64,000 nucleotides of DNA, taken from the NCBI GenBank assembly GCA_009823395.1, contig CM020508.1:9456515-9520514 (forward strand), written 5' to 3'. The stretch's first letter is position 1, and each line of letters opens with the position of its first letter. Both the position numbers and the translations under genes were made by a program. Origin of the DNA: Thamnaconus septentrionalis. Lineage: Eukaryota; Chordata; Actinopteri; Tetraodontiformes; Monacanthidae. This document shows, one piece after another, positions 40,201 through 51,815 of the stretch. The notes beneath the pieces are model-generated. The model was given only the letters and a program-made list of their open reading frames with translations, ran no database searches and was not told the DNA's origin.

Positions 40201-43200
40201 CTGCCATGAATCACTACAGTAACACCGCACTGCCTCAAAGTGACTCTCGGACAAACCAGTTAGTGTGAAAACAGTTTCCTGATGGCCGTGGCAGTGGCCC
40301 TCTGCTGCTGCTGCTGCTGCTGCTATTGAGTGACTACAGCAGAAACACTGGAACAGTTATTAATGGAAACTGATGTTGGCTGCATCTCAAATACAAACTA
40401 GAGCAGCATCTGCATAGTGCCAAAGATCATTTGGTGACAATCGCCCAAGCCGAATAATAGCTTGCACAACAACAGGCAGTGGGACTGAGTTCAGGCATCA
40501 AACCTGTGATTAAAAATACCCTGGACTTGAAAAATATATTAAACTATAATAGGGCTTTCCGTTATTTTCTTTCAAAGCAAAAATTGACTAAATCTTGTGT
40601 CACATTCTACTTCTTTAAACACTACAATACCTAAATGCATTTTTTAAAATAAGAATTTATCCTCCTCAGTGGCTAAGACTCCACCATCTGAAAGTAAATC
40701 AACTTTGTTTAAAAATTCATTATCCTGTTTATTAAATGCTGGCTTTTCGGAATTTGCAGAATAAGCTTGTTGTAAATGCTGTATTCAGTGGTGAGACCAC
40801 TGGAGGGAGCCAGTCATATACACACTATTCAGGTGTTTATATGGTGGAACCACGGGCTGCTCAGGGAGTCCATGGCAATATTCCCCCCCCCCCATAGTTT
40901 ATTATTGTCTGAAATCCCTCAATATCTCTCGGCTCGATGCTCCGGTTGAGGTTTTAAACCGACATCCCGGAGGTGAAGATGTCAGGCGTCTGATGCTGCT
41001 CCGAGTCCATGCTCAATTCAGTCGTCTCTCTTCTCTCTTTTCTATTGCTGTCCTCTCCTCTGTTTACCCTGCAGCTTAATCATTATGGCATGTTCATGAT
41101 AAGAGTCAGGCGGTCAACATTAGGTAATGACAGCTTGTATCAACAGCAGCCATAAAACCGTCCTCCATACACAGTGCCAATATGGACCCGCTCCTCTCTC
41201 CTCCGCCCTAATTGCTGTTTTTCTTTGTTTTCGGCGCAGCTCGGGTCAAAGGTGACGCAGGGTGAGCATCGCTGTGGCTTTGAAATACTTTTTTTGTTTT
41301 TGTTAAACTTTCCTCCTAAATATTCCTCTTTCAGCTACATGAGTCACCTGGAACGCATTGCCGCCCCCGAGTACATCCCCACGGAGCAAGACGTGCTGCG
41401 AGTTCGATTCCCCACCACCGGCATCCACGACTACTCCTTCACCATCAAGACCATCACGCTCAGGTGACTGTCAGAAGGAGGGTCAGAGTAGCGCTGACTC
41501 GTCTCACTGCTCTGGGAACAACAATACTGCTGACTCGTGTGTGTCAGTGTTGGCGAGTAATCTATTACTACGTAATCCACTACTGTAATTAAACTACTTT
41601 TTGAGTAACGGAGTAATGTAACCAGATTCCTGTGGCAAAACTGGTAATTATATCATAATTACTTTATCAAGTAATGATTTTGTTACTTTTATAAAGTCTT
41701 CTATATTTTAACATTATGGGCTGTGCAAAATGCACCAGTGCTGTACATGGGTTTGTTCTGTGAAACACATGTGCAGTTTGTGTTCAGAGAGCAAACATTC
41801 GTTCATATTAACAGGACAGAGGTAATATTTGGAATTGCAAAATTAGCACTTTAGTAAAGTTCATTCCAAAGCACTGAGCAACGGTTACTTTACCTTTTTT
41901 GAACTAAAGCAATTAGTACAGTAATTAGTAACTGATTACTGATGAAACAAAGTAGTGAAAGAAGTAATTAGATTACTTTTTTTTAAGGAGTAATCAGTAG
42001 TTGCATTACTTTTATGGAGTAATCCCAACAACACTGGTGTGTCTGGTATCAAAATTTTTAACTGTGTCTGCACAAAGTCGTCTGCCACAAGCAGCACTTT
42101 TTGGAAGACCTGTGTGAAAGACGACTTCCGTGCTCTCAGGTGTTAAACACCAAGCCCTTGAGATAAGTAAGGTTGGATCGAAGACAAAAAAATGTTTTCC
42201 CAGGCTATTTTTTTTAAGCTTCGTCCTGTTCCCTTACCGTCTCTAACTCCTCCTCCCTGCCAGGATCGTGGATGTGGGCGGTCAGAAATCGGAGCGGCGG
42301 AAGTGGATTCACTGTTTTGAGAACGTCACCTCCCTCATCTTCCTGGCCTCCCTCAGCGAGTACGACCAGGTCCTGGAGGAGAAAGAAAGCATCGTAAGAG
42401 CACGGGGCTAAAGAGTGGAGATCGACCGCAGCAGCGTTAGCGATCGTGCGCCGTTTGCTCTCCTGGAATTTAGAGTTGATTTTTTTAAGATAAGCAGATT
42501 TACAACATCGAGTAGTAAACTCTGATTATTTACTAGCCTCAGCCAATAAAATTATCTTGGAAATGTCACTTTATTGGGCACCGATATCTTAACCAGTTAT
42601 TCATTCACTCACAGAGTGGGATGAAACTGATCAGAGCACCAGTTTTAGCAGGAAGTGCTTTAGCAGGATGCTATCAACAGGGATAAATATGTTTTTTGTA
42701 CCGTAGAGCTGTGGAGTTGGATGATTCATGTAGGGGCCAATGTAGTCTCGGAAAAAAACATGTTTGAAAATTGGTGCAACATGGGACTACTTAAAAATGG
42801 TAAAAAAAAATTAAAATTATATATTTATTATGTATTCTTCATATTTACCTCCCAGTTGTACCATTAAGATACAAGTGTCCTCTCCTCATTATGCCTGCTA
42901 TTTCATCCATCCACCAGCAGACTTCACTCTTGCACAGTAAAACAAAAAATAGCTCTCACTCAGCCTCAACAGTCTATGTCCGTCTTGTCACCAAGCGCTT
43001 TATCTATATCGACGCTTTCTAGTCCACCAACACGTTTCCTCCTCCAGACCCTCCATCACCTTCGCCTTCCTCTCCATTAACAATCCCACCCTCTCTGACT
43101 CTTCCTTTCCCTTCCATCTGTACCAAACCGGTCATTGAAATAATTCTTTGAAAAACTCTCATCTCCAGTAAATCGTCCCCCCCCCCCACATCATCGCCAC

Positions 43201-43982
43201 ATAGACTCCAAGTTTGATACCAAATCTCCATTTCTTCACCCAGAATCGCATGCACGAGAGTCTGGCTCTGTTCTACACCACCATCCATTCGCCGTGGTTC
43301 CACAGCACCTCCATCATCCTCTTCCTCAACAAGACCGACATCCTGGGCGACAAAATACAGACGTCTGACCTGCAGAAATACTTTCCAAGCTTCGCAGGTG
43401 AGCCAAGGATGTTTGTTAAAGATACTTCAACTTTGGGTGAAACAAGTTCCATAAATGGACCAGCTTTGCTTTGCGTAGATGATATTTGCCTTTCGTCAAA
43501 GCACGAGGTTTGACTTTCGGGTGTGGTCGTGTGGTTGGTGTTTGTTTAACAATTGCAGTCTGGCATCAGTTTATCATAGCGGCCAGATCGATAAGATTTC
43601 AGCACTGAAATCACACTCATCCAAGAGAAGGCTCTCAGTTGATCCACGCCGATCCACTGACTTTCCGTCGTGATGACACCAGGAAGCAACTGGTGTAAGA
43701 GTCTCGCTGTTTTGGGATGCATCTTCACTTAAAAGGGAGAAAAGAAAATGATGTTTCTGTTTTTTTCTGACTAATTTTGGCAAGAGTTCAAAAATGCTGG
43801 GACACTGTGTAGCACTGGTGCTGAACATTTTATAAGTCTGTTTGCATCAATAGAAAACTTCAACCTGTTGCTACCTGACTAAACTGGCAGTGAGGAAAAC
43901 GATTGGTCCAGATATAGAGTTTTAGTGCTATTTCATTTTCTTTTTGAAGGGCACACGCGCGCACATACATACATACATACAT

Positions 43983-44044
<62 letters not shown>

Positions 44045-45577
44045 GAATACAAAAATTCTAAATGAGTCACTTCCAGGTACTTGGCGTACTTAATGATGTG
44101 GTGGCACCCTGTAGCTCTGCTAGTGTGAAATGCTGCAGAGATCTGGCCTAACGGTCCCCAGGCCGCACACTCCTCTACCACCCCCTCCAACCTCTCTGTA
44201 ACCCATAGCAACTGCAGTCATTACACTCCCCACTCGCCCCCTGCAAAATAATAAAAATAAACAAAAAGGTATAAGGTGCGTTTGAGCGAAATTAGCAACA
44301 GAGAGTAATTTGTGCGCGCGCGGGCACGCGTGTTCGGGTCAGCATTAGCAGGGCAGAATAATGACTCACGCAGGGTCAAAGCTCCTTGACGTCAATTTAA
44401 CCTAAACGACAACTGTTCCCACCAGCAGCTCTCTGCCGCTAATGCTGCCGTGTTCCCGTCTGAACACTCTGTAGCCTTTCACACAGCGACACGACCGCCA
44501 TGCTCAGGGGCAACGTGTGACAATGTCTCGGCCGAAGCTACCGTGGGCTCTAATTCGACGACTTTTGAGTCTCATACAGAGCAAGAAACTTGGTCGACTG
44601 GTTAAAAAAAAACAAGTCTGTTGAGACGACTGGTTTAAGCTGTTTAAACACCACCAGATGAGCGGCGTACAGGGAGGTTTGACTCCCGCACAGCCATTGG
44701 AGGAAGAGATGAATTTCTGGCATGTCGGAAATTTTGGCAGGCCAACTGAGGCTTATTCTAGGCTAGGTGACAAACGATGACAATTGACGCGGCGCTGACA
44801 GCCCACAGCAACTGCACAACACAGAACTGCAGTATGATCTTATCTTTTATTGTAAATACATTTGAAAAAGTATGAATGTTAACCAATCGACATACATCTG
44901 GCCATGTAGGAGCAAATTAACCCAGTGTTGTTGTTTTGTTGCTTTTTTTTTTTTTTTAACCTTCTTTGAGCCAAAGCACATGTGCCAAGGCACATTGAAA
45001 AACTAATCCCATGACACACCACCAACCAAAAGTGTTATAAAATTAGACTTTTTTTATATTCAGGTAAAGATTGATATGTTAGTTTTTGGAAAGGTCTGTA
45101 CTTTATACGTCAAGAAGAACCACGCACATTTGGCTCTTTGTCAAAAAAGGAAGCTGACTTGATTTCATGGAAAATTAAGACCAATAGAAAATACTACCTC
45201 CTGGAGGTTTACGAGATGGATGGGCCAGAGTTCAAAACTGAGTCATCCGGCTGCCACCAGAGGTCGGGACCCAGCGCTCGGAAGAGGTCCCAGATTTATT
45301 TTCGTCCTCCGACTAGCGGAGCATTTCCACTCCGACCTGAAACCTCTGCTTGCCTCTCACCTCCATGGCAGGTAAAAGACGAGACGCCGAGGACGCCAAA
45401 AAATACATCAGCAAGATGTACGAGCAGCAGGCCATCACCCGGGACAAGAGCGGCGAGCGGAAGACCCTCTACCCGCACTTTACCTGCGCCACGGACACCA
45501 GCAACATCCGCAGGGTGTTCAGCGACGTCAAGGACACGGTGCTGCTCAAGTCCCTGAGGGACTACGGAGTCATCTGA
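37111..45577 (+). CDS. gna15: guanine nucleotide-binding protein subunit alpha-15 (G15/16, Gq class), complete, 7 coding exons
   Basis: Promiscuous Gq-class alpha subunit that links many receptors to phospholipase C beta; in mammals enriched in blood cells. Exons: 37111-37261, 39048-39232, 39567-39721, 41335-41463, 42264-42393, 43244-43397, 45372-45577; 151+185+155+129+130+154+206 = 1110 nt, 369 codons plus stop, near the mammalian length of 374. All introns are GT/AG and inner exon sizes equal those of gna11. Start chosen at ATG in GGCCATGG context, giving [20 protein letters not shown] with five cysteines for lipidation. Motifs: GTGESGKT (51-58), [11 protein letters not shown] with Arg188, DVGGQ with Gln214, NKTD (279-282), TCAT (339-342), C-terminus [21 protein letters not shown] and HFTCATDT place it with GNA15 rather than GNA14 or GNAQ. 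Odd: Thr58 instead of Ser in the P-loop, and Lys215 after the catalytic Gln. Confidence 0.93.
39048..39232 (+). CDS. gna15: gna15 exon 2
   Basis: 185 nt: completes Gly51, then [18 protein letters not shown], to SNPENE. Acceptor GCGCAG, donor GTTAGA (weaker than consensus). Confidence 0.94.
39272..39296. repeat. (CA)n microsatellite in gna15 intron 2
   Basis: Short CA tract 40 bp after the exon 2 donor. Confidence 0.93.
39567..39721 (+). CDS. gna15: gna15 exon 3
   Basis: 155 nt, [14 protein letters not shown] to LLDSTEY (split TA|C). Acceptor TTTCAG, donor GTGAGT. Confidence 0.94.
39875..39960 (+). repeat. LINE-type 3' tail in gna15 intron 3
   Basis: ACAGGTACAATGACAATAAA followed by TCTTA-type pentamers, the pattern of fish non-LTR element 3' ends. 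No coding part remains. Confidence 0.55.
40302..40324. repeat. (CTG)7 triplet repeat in gna15 intron 3
   Basis: About seven CTG units. Confidence 0.95.
41335..41463 (+). CDS. gna15: gna15 exon 4 (single copy)
   Basis: 129 nt, [20 protein letters not shown] through [14 protein letters not shown] to ITL plus AG of Arg207. Contains switch I Arg188 followed by Phe. No second copy was found in the introns on either side, unlike gna11. Confidence 0.94.
41545..42036. mobile_element. hAT-like MITE in gna15 intron 4, 492 bp
   Basis: CAGTGTTGGCGAGTAATC at the left and the reverse complement of the right end, CAGTGTTGTTGGGATTACTC, are inverted repeats. The flanks GTGTGTGT / GTGTGTCT match at 7 of 8, an 8-bp target duplication. 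The interior is built of AGTAAT/ATTACT units with no frame. The CAGTGTTGG...AGTAA family is common in fish. Confidence 0.8.
42264..42393 (+). CDS. gna15: gna15 exon 5
   Basis: 130 nt, [20 protein letters not shown] to LEEKESI. Switch II; Lys where nearly all relatives have Arg. Acceptor TGCCAG, donor GTAAGA. Confidence 0.94.
43244..43397 (+). CDS. gna15: gna15 exon 6
   Basis: 154 nt, [20 protein letters not shown], then the NKTD guanine-specificity motif, to PSFA plus G. Acceptor ACCCAG, donor GTGAGC. Confidence 0.94.
43963..44043. repeat. (CATA)n-(CA)n microsatellite in gna15 intron 6
   Basis: Tetranucleotide run passing into about 53 bp of CA. Confidence 0.96.
44280..44560. promoter_or_regulatory. 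candidate enhancer in gna15 intron 6
   Basis: Non-repetitive, fairly GC-rich block in an AT-rich intron. It contains an AP-1 site (TGACTCA, 44362-44368), a GGGTCA half-site and a perfect CRE (TGACGTCA, 44387-44394) within 35 bp. Activity is inferred from motifs only. Confidence 0.35.
45372..45577 (+). CDS. gna15: gna15 exon 7 with stop codon
   Basis: 206 nt: completes Gly302, [20 protein letters not shown], an inserted-type basic loop before the TCAT motif, then C-terminal LRDYGVI and TGA (45575-45577). Acceptor ATGGCAG. Confidence 0.95.
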
Positions 45578-47440
45578 GCCTCCCATCAGTGTTGAAAAGC
45601 AGGAGCGAGGCAGACATCTGTCTCTCTCTCAGAACTGCCATGTGAAGGAGGGACCTGAAGGAGCCTGGATTATAGCCATTCTTGTTTTGTTTTTTAGCCC
45701 TCCCCCGCCCCCCCTCCCTACCTCCCCATCCTGCACAAGAGACAAATTTGTATTCTTCACTTAGAAGATGCCTTCTTACTTGACCATTGAGGTAGCGAAT
45801 ACCTGAAGCATTTTTTTCCCCACTGAAACAAGATGTTAGACGTGTTGCAGCAACTGGACTGATGGCGCTATTAAGTGCTGCTCTGTTCTCAGTTAATGGA
45901 GTGAGGATTGCTGATGAGGTGAGGCTGCGGCCCACCACTCCATCGCACACATTAAAAAATGCTTTATGAGTCCTCCACAACCTGTCAACTCAGATCAGGT
46001 ACAAACACTCGCAGTGAGGACACATTAGGTGAATAAACGCTGAGATGTTTTGCATTAATGCAGGTATATCTGTGCCCAAAAACTGAGGACATATCTTCTA
46101 TTTTTGGAATAACTGTTAGACTGATCTATAATTACAAAAATAAAATTAAAGTGTTCAAAAATGGTAATAATGTGGGATCGTTAAATGTAAATTGAAGGTT
46201 TCAGTGAACAAATAGAAACAATAATTTTTAGTAAGTGGCTGGTGGAGGATTTAGCTGTTGAAGAGGCAAACATCTGCTTTTGGAGCTTCAAGAGAGCCAA
46301 ATTAGAATAGAACAGGTAGTTTATTGAATGTTGGTAAAGATGCTAATTTTTATTTATTTATTTTTTTAAAAAAAGATCCTTCACGCAGTTATGATTTGTC
46401 TCTACTGCCAAATCACTTTAAGCTGCTTTCAGAGAGTGTGTCGATTTCTATTTGACGAAGAAGAATTTTTTTTCTTCGTCGTTCTCTTTCCAACAGCCAC
46501 AAAGTTTTAACAGGGTCACTTTTTAAATAAAATTTTAATCAATTTTCCCGTCTATTCCACTTTGCCTGATTACTAAGCCCCATTAAAATCAATGCCTTGG
46601 ATATTAGCACAAATCACAGCTGGGAGCTGACAAGTTTCAAAAGGTCAGGACGGCAAGAATCAACTCAGACTTGACATGTTCATGTCGATGAAAACAATCC
46701 AAAAGGTGACTGTACGGGTAACGAATAATAATGATACGAGGGGTCAGTGCAACGTGTCTGAGCCACTTTCGGTATGGACATCAGTGTGTATGTGTGTGCG
46801 TGTGTGTATGTTTGACAGAATGTTGAATGGAAAATGGCATTGAAATGTCCTGAGGGCCTGCTGTCAATGTTTCTGTGGTTATATGGCTGCTTTTAAAAAA
46901 TCATATAGTTTTGTTTTGTTTTTTTCTAAATCTAAACACTGTACACTTCTACTTGTGTCATCCAGATGTTTCAGCCAATATGTTGAATCTTACTGTAACA
47001 ATATGTAAAGATTTGCTTGCAAGTATATTTAATTGACTTTTTAACTTCTGTATATATGTTTTGTTTGGAATCCTTGTTTACAAACAGCGGAAACTGTGAC
47101 AAGGGAGTTCCTACTGACACATGCCTTCTTGTGGATTGAGAGACCACAGATTGTGTCTCAGAATGCGTTCACACCATGCAAAACATGAAGCACACTGTAT
47201 AATTCACCTTCGTCAAAACTGTGCAGCAGCGGTGTTACTGCGAGCTAGCACTTGAGCTAGCACGCTCTGAGACGTGGCTACAAAGATGAATCGAGATAGT
47301 GGTCTTGTGCTGTGCTTTTGGTTTGTGTGTCATATAATGTCCACATTGTACCCACCTCATGTTTGTAAATGTCAGTGAAGTCGCAGCTTCAACACCGACG
47401 TCGCTTCCTGTGTGAAAAAAAATAAATGCAGTGTGTGTTC
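45578..47440 (+). other. gna15: gna15 3' UTR
   Basis: AT-rich sequence after the stop codon with no gene. AATAAA hexamers occur at 46032, 46139, 46536 and 47421. The last is followed by a GT-rich stretch (GCAGTGTGTGTTCTGG), the best full poly(A) site, giving a 3' UTR of about 1.85 kb. Confidence 0.5.
47421..47426 (+). terminator. gna15: likely gna15 poly(A) signal
   Basis: AATAAA with a GT-rich downstream element starting five bases later. Earlier hexamers could give shorter isoforms. Confidence 0.5.
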
Positions 47441-49064
47441 TGGGATGACGCTATTGCGTAGAAATTAGTGCCCCACAAAACAATCTGCTGCGAAGAAGTG
47501 TGCCAAGTATGCAATTTGGGACACAGCATCGGTTTCTCATTCATTGATATTGCTTTATTAGTGGTAAACCTTGGTGGAGGTACTGGGTAAATTGTTTTTA
47601 TGTTGATAATATTAAAAAAAAAGACACTCTTGAACAAAAATACCCCTGTTGAAAGCAAGAATCTTCTTGTCTGTCTGACTTGTGTTTTCATTTGCACCAC
47701 ACTGTAAAGCATAGTGCTGCCCATCTTCACTGATAAGCCGGTTTTCATGCGTGTGCTTCAAAGGATTCTCCCATGAGTGACCTCTGTCACATCTATTATC
47801 ATGAATATTTAGTTAAACACTGACAATCTATAGCAGCAGTGTGGGCAGTTCAGGCTTCACAGAGCCCAAGGACGGCTGTTTGAAGTGGCCTCACCTTCCT
47901 TTTGACTGACGGGAGCAGGTACTCCCTCATTACTGAGTGGCCAGCCGTCACAGAGCCATTCAGAGAATTTTCCTCACAGGTTTCCCAGAGCAGGAACCAT
48001 TTTGTTGATACTGTCCGCGCCACAAGCGACCAAGTTTCCAGATCACAATATTTACTAAAATGAGACTACTTGAGCAACAATCTTGAGACAAAATACGTCA
48101 AGTCCTGGCAATCAGCTGGGTCAGTTCTCAGACGAGGCAACCGTATCTTTGAAACTGCCTCCAACTGTCCCACTTTAAATCCACCTGTTATTTCAGCACC
48201 ACGGACAGCTGCACAGTCCTGGAGGGATGCTTTAATTTTTAGGACAACATCAGAGCTCCAGATTTAATTGACTTGATTCAAATGCCAATCAGAAAAAAAA
48301 ACAATCAAAAAGCCACTAATTCATATTAGGCTGGTCACACAGTGGACTCAACATGGTGGAAATGAGGGCATTTTAAATCTATTTTTAAAAATCAGAATTT
48401 GCTGGTTGAAAAACTGCAGGGGAGGATCAAGAAAAGGAAAAAAGAGTTCAAAACAATCACTAGTGGTGTGTGCAAGACAGCAGAAAGGCAGTTGAGAGCA
48501 TTAATTGCATGGTTTGGGATACAGCCATGAACTATAACGACTTTCTTCACTACACTGTTGCGAACTCTTTGGATGATAATTCCACTGACATTTAGCCAGG
48601 TTCCTCCACCTGCATCCTCACGAGAAGCAACTCCATCTAAATAAAACTGAGCTGAATTAGGTTCCAGGACACCCACCAAAAATGACTTGTTTGCTCTCGT
48701 GAGGCGCATCAATTTTTGGACGGGCTCAAGTTTTGCAAGGCTGACATTTAAATTGACTCTCCAAGGGATTGGTGTGTTGTCGTTGAAGTCCACCCCTCCC
48801 AAAAAAAATGGAGGTGGTGGTGGGGTGGGGAAGGGAAGGGGCGCGAAGGGGGATTTAAGAAAAAAGGTGAGGTCTGATCCATGGCAGCCTAATGAGACAC
48901 TTGTTTGGGTAAATCTCAGAGTCGCAAACCAACAACGCCGCTACTTCATCAGGCGGCCCTTTGGTCTGATCAAACCTGGCGTCGTGGCTGAAGCCGAGCT
49001 AGCTTGGGCTCGAGCCGAGACATTGGCAAGGTGTTGGGATGGATGTGTGTGATCTCCTGCGCAG

Positions 49065-49141
49065 ACAGAGAGAGAAAGAAAGAAAGAGAGAGAGAGAGAG
49101 AGGGAGAGGGAGAAGGAGAAAGAGAGAGAGAGAGAGGGAGA
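49065..49141. repeat. (GA)/(AAAG) purine-rich low-complexity tract
   Basis: Imperfect GA and GAAA units. Confidence 0.93.
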
Positions 49142-49800
49142 GCCCAGTGCACCGGCAGGTGGTGGTAGTGGAGGTGGGGGGGTTGTAAAGTCTGCTCTGC
49201 CGCCCCGGTTTGTTGCTATGGACTGTCCGCTGCTGATAAGAGCCGGTCAAAGCTTTTCCCATTTTCAAGCGATAGTCCTTAAAGTCGATACACACCTGCC
49301 GTGCACTTCACCCAGCGCGCACACTCCACATGCCCTTTCAATCCCAGCAGCCATTGGCGGCAAAACGCCTCGGCGAGATTAGTGTTTAAAAATAGATGCA
49401 ATATTCCTCGAACGTACGTATACATAACACCTGCAGAACACGATCAAACCCTGCAGCAGAGCAGTGCCTGTTTTCCTTTCTTCTTTCTTTTATTTTCTTT
49501 CTTTGTGTCTATACAGAATAGGCTTGAACCGCGACGTATTGTTAGACGTCGCCTTTGCTGTTTTGAACGCACCCTGTACCGCTGACTCTTTTCTGTACAG
49601 ACACATTTTAAAGAGCTTCTTTCAAAGCTGTCGCCGCACCATATGGCTGCAAAGGGAGGGAAAAAAAGAGAGAGAGAGAGGTGCTTATCACCTCAAGAAA
49701 TGAATCAATTTGTCAGCGTGAACCCCCACACCCCTCCCCCCAAAAAAAAAAAAACCCAACAACTTGGCAATGGCAGCAGCAGCTGCTCCTTTGTAGCCAG

Positions 49801-49802
<2 letters not shown>

Positions 49803-49896
<94 letters not shown>
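49803..49896. repeat. (TC)n microsatellite, 94 bp
   Basis: Longest perfect dinucleotide tract in the window; explains the poly Ser-Leu and Arg-Glu frames. Confidence 0.97.
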
Positions 49897-49899
<3 letters not shown>

Positions 49900-51781
49900 C
49901 TGGTCGTCTTAAGCGCATCGCTCGACTCAGAGGGGGCAAAAAAACTCTGTCTGAATGCCGCATCGATAAATCCTGCAGGATCCCCACAACGGTCTAATAA
50001 GCAGCATCCAGGTGTCAATCACGCTTACAGGATTACAGATTGCGATGTAATCGCAGCTCGTGTGGGTGTCCGATGAAACGGCGGAAACAATTGCAAGCGC
50101 GTTGATAACAGTGGCCAAAGAACTGATGGGAGTAGAAGTGAAGATGAGAAGACTTCCCCCCCGCTTTGCTCCTCCGCCCGGCGGAACCTGATTAGGTCCT
50201 GCGTTTGGCGCATTAATTCGTTTTGGAGAAACTGCCGTGGGGGCTTTCGGTTAATTAATGCAAGGGAGAGAGGGACACAAAATGTTCCCAATTAAAACGA
50301 AGATGAACCGCGGCGGCAGCAACCTCTCTGACGCGGCTCGGATTCAGGTCTCCAAATTGCAGGCAGGTTATTAAGCACAAAGGGCTCCGTCACTGCCCAA
50401 ACACATCACTCCCTCCTCCCTCTGTGTGCTTTACACCCGGAGTGCATTCTGTGTGGGGCCGAGACACCAGAATGGGAAACTGGAGGACCAGGTGATATTA
50501 TTCATTCCTATTATCCTAAATAAATGGATTCCTATTATTACCTAAACGTGGATGAATGAAGTTATGGAGCCCTGAAGCCTTTATTGACAGGAGTGGGTCA
50601 ATACAGATGTATGCAGGATTAAGCAAAGGCTTTATTTCCAGGCTGGGGTCCCATATTGAAATGATCAAAGTTTTCTAACAACACCATTTCTGTGAACTCT
50701 CGTGTAATGAAACAAACAAAAAAACAGCTCTAGAACTCAGCCCTTTGTGATGTCACAAACTCTTTTCTCAGGTCAGTGACAACAACTGAAGGCTAAAGCT
50801 GTGCCCTCAGGGCTAAATAAGCAGGTTTCTATACAATTATAGTTTTAATTAGTGATAATAACCAAGAGGAATACATTGTGCAGCCTGAATGATTTAGAGT
50901 GAGCTGCGTAGAGAGAAATACAATTTTCAAGCGGTACTTTGGTTACTCAGTGCAATCATTTTTAATCAAATGTTAAGAGAGAGGTTAAGTGGCCAGTGTG
51001 TCACAATGGGAAAAAAAATGTTCTCAGAATTATCATATTTTACGAAGACGTTTGTAAGAGGTGTTAAATGAACTCAAAGTGCCTTGTTCTGTTAAAAGCA
51101 AATTGATTTGAGAAGTTCTGCTTAAAGTCATTAACAATGCAGGATGAATTAATAACGCAATATAAACAAGTGCACTGCTCAAAAATAACAATTTTGTCTC
51201 AGAAGGAACTTGAGGGATTTAAATGAAAAACAACTTTTCATAACTGTAAATGCTACCTTTAGAAAACCGAACCTGCAAAGCGTTTTAGGACTCAGCTATA
51301 TTCAACACGACAAATCAATTCAGTAGCGCAAAGCATAACATAGTCGTCCGATGTGGGAAGTCCTTCTGATCAATAACAGGAGGAGGACAACAACAGAAGA
51401 CGGTCTTCCGATCTGCTGCTGAGACGTCTGTGCATCACAAATCCTTTGTGTGCCCCCAACCAATCACACTGTGCGCCAGCGCTCTGATCATTCTGTCTAA
51501 TGGAGCACGACGCAACAAGAGGGACAGAAATTGCACATCATCTGCTATTATGACCCTCCCCCAGGGCCAAGCGTGAAGACACGAAACGGACACGTGATTA
51601 TCTGTTCTGTCCATGGGTGGGTTGCGGTTGGGTTGGGTGGGGGGAGGTTTTGGGGGGGTCATATCTAGACCCGTCCTCTTCACCCCCACGCTGCCTTTTT
51701 GATGGTACTTAACATCCAAGTTTCAAACACAGCCGTTCCCCTCAGTTGGAAACCTGGTGCTTACCTCATGATTGTTTCTGA

Positions 51782-51782
<1 letters not shown>

Positions 51783-51814
<32 letters not shown>
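51783..51814. repeat. (CA)n microsatellite
   Basis: Perfect CA tract; a degenerate TCTGG pentamer run follows at about 51918-51945. Confidence 0.95.

Positions 51815-51815
<1 letters not shown>

Noticed and set aside
48392..48802. 136-codon minus-strand open frame
   Set aside because: No family recognised, no splice or promoter context; ends in a hydrophobic run created by AT-rich DNA.
49681..50076. Frames with long Ser-Leu or Arg-Glu runs
   Set aside because: Translations of the TC microsatellite.
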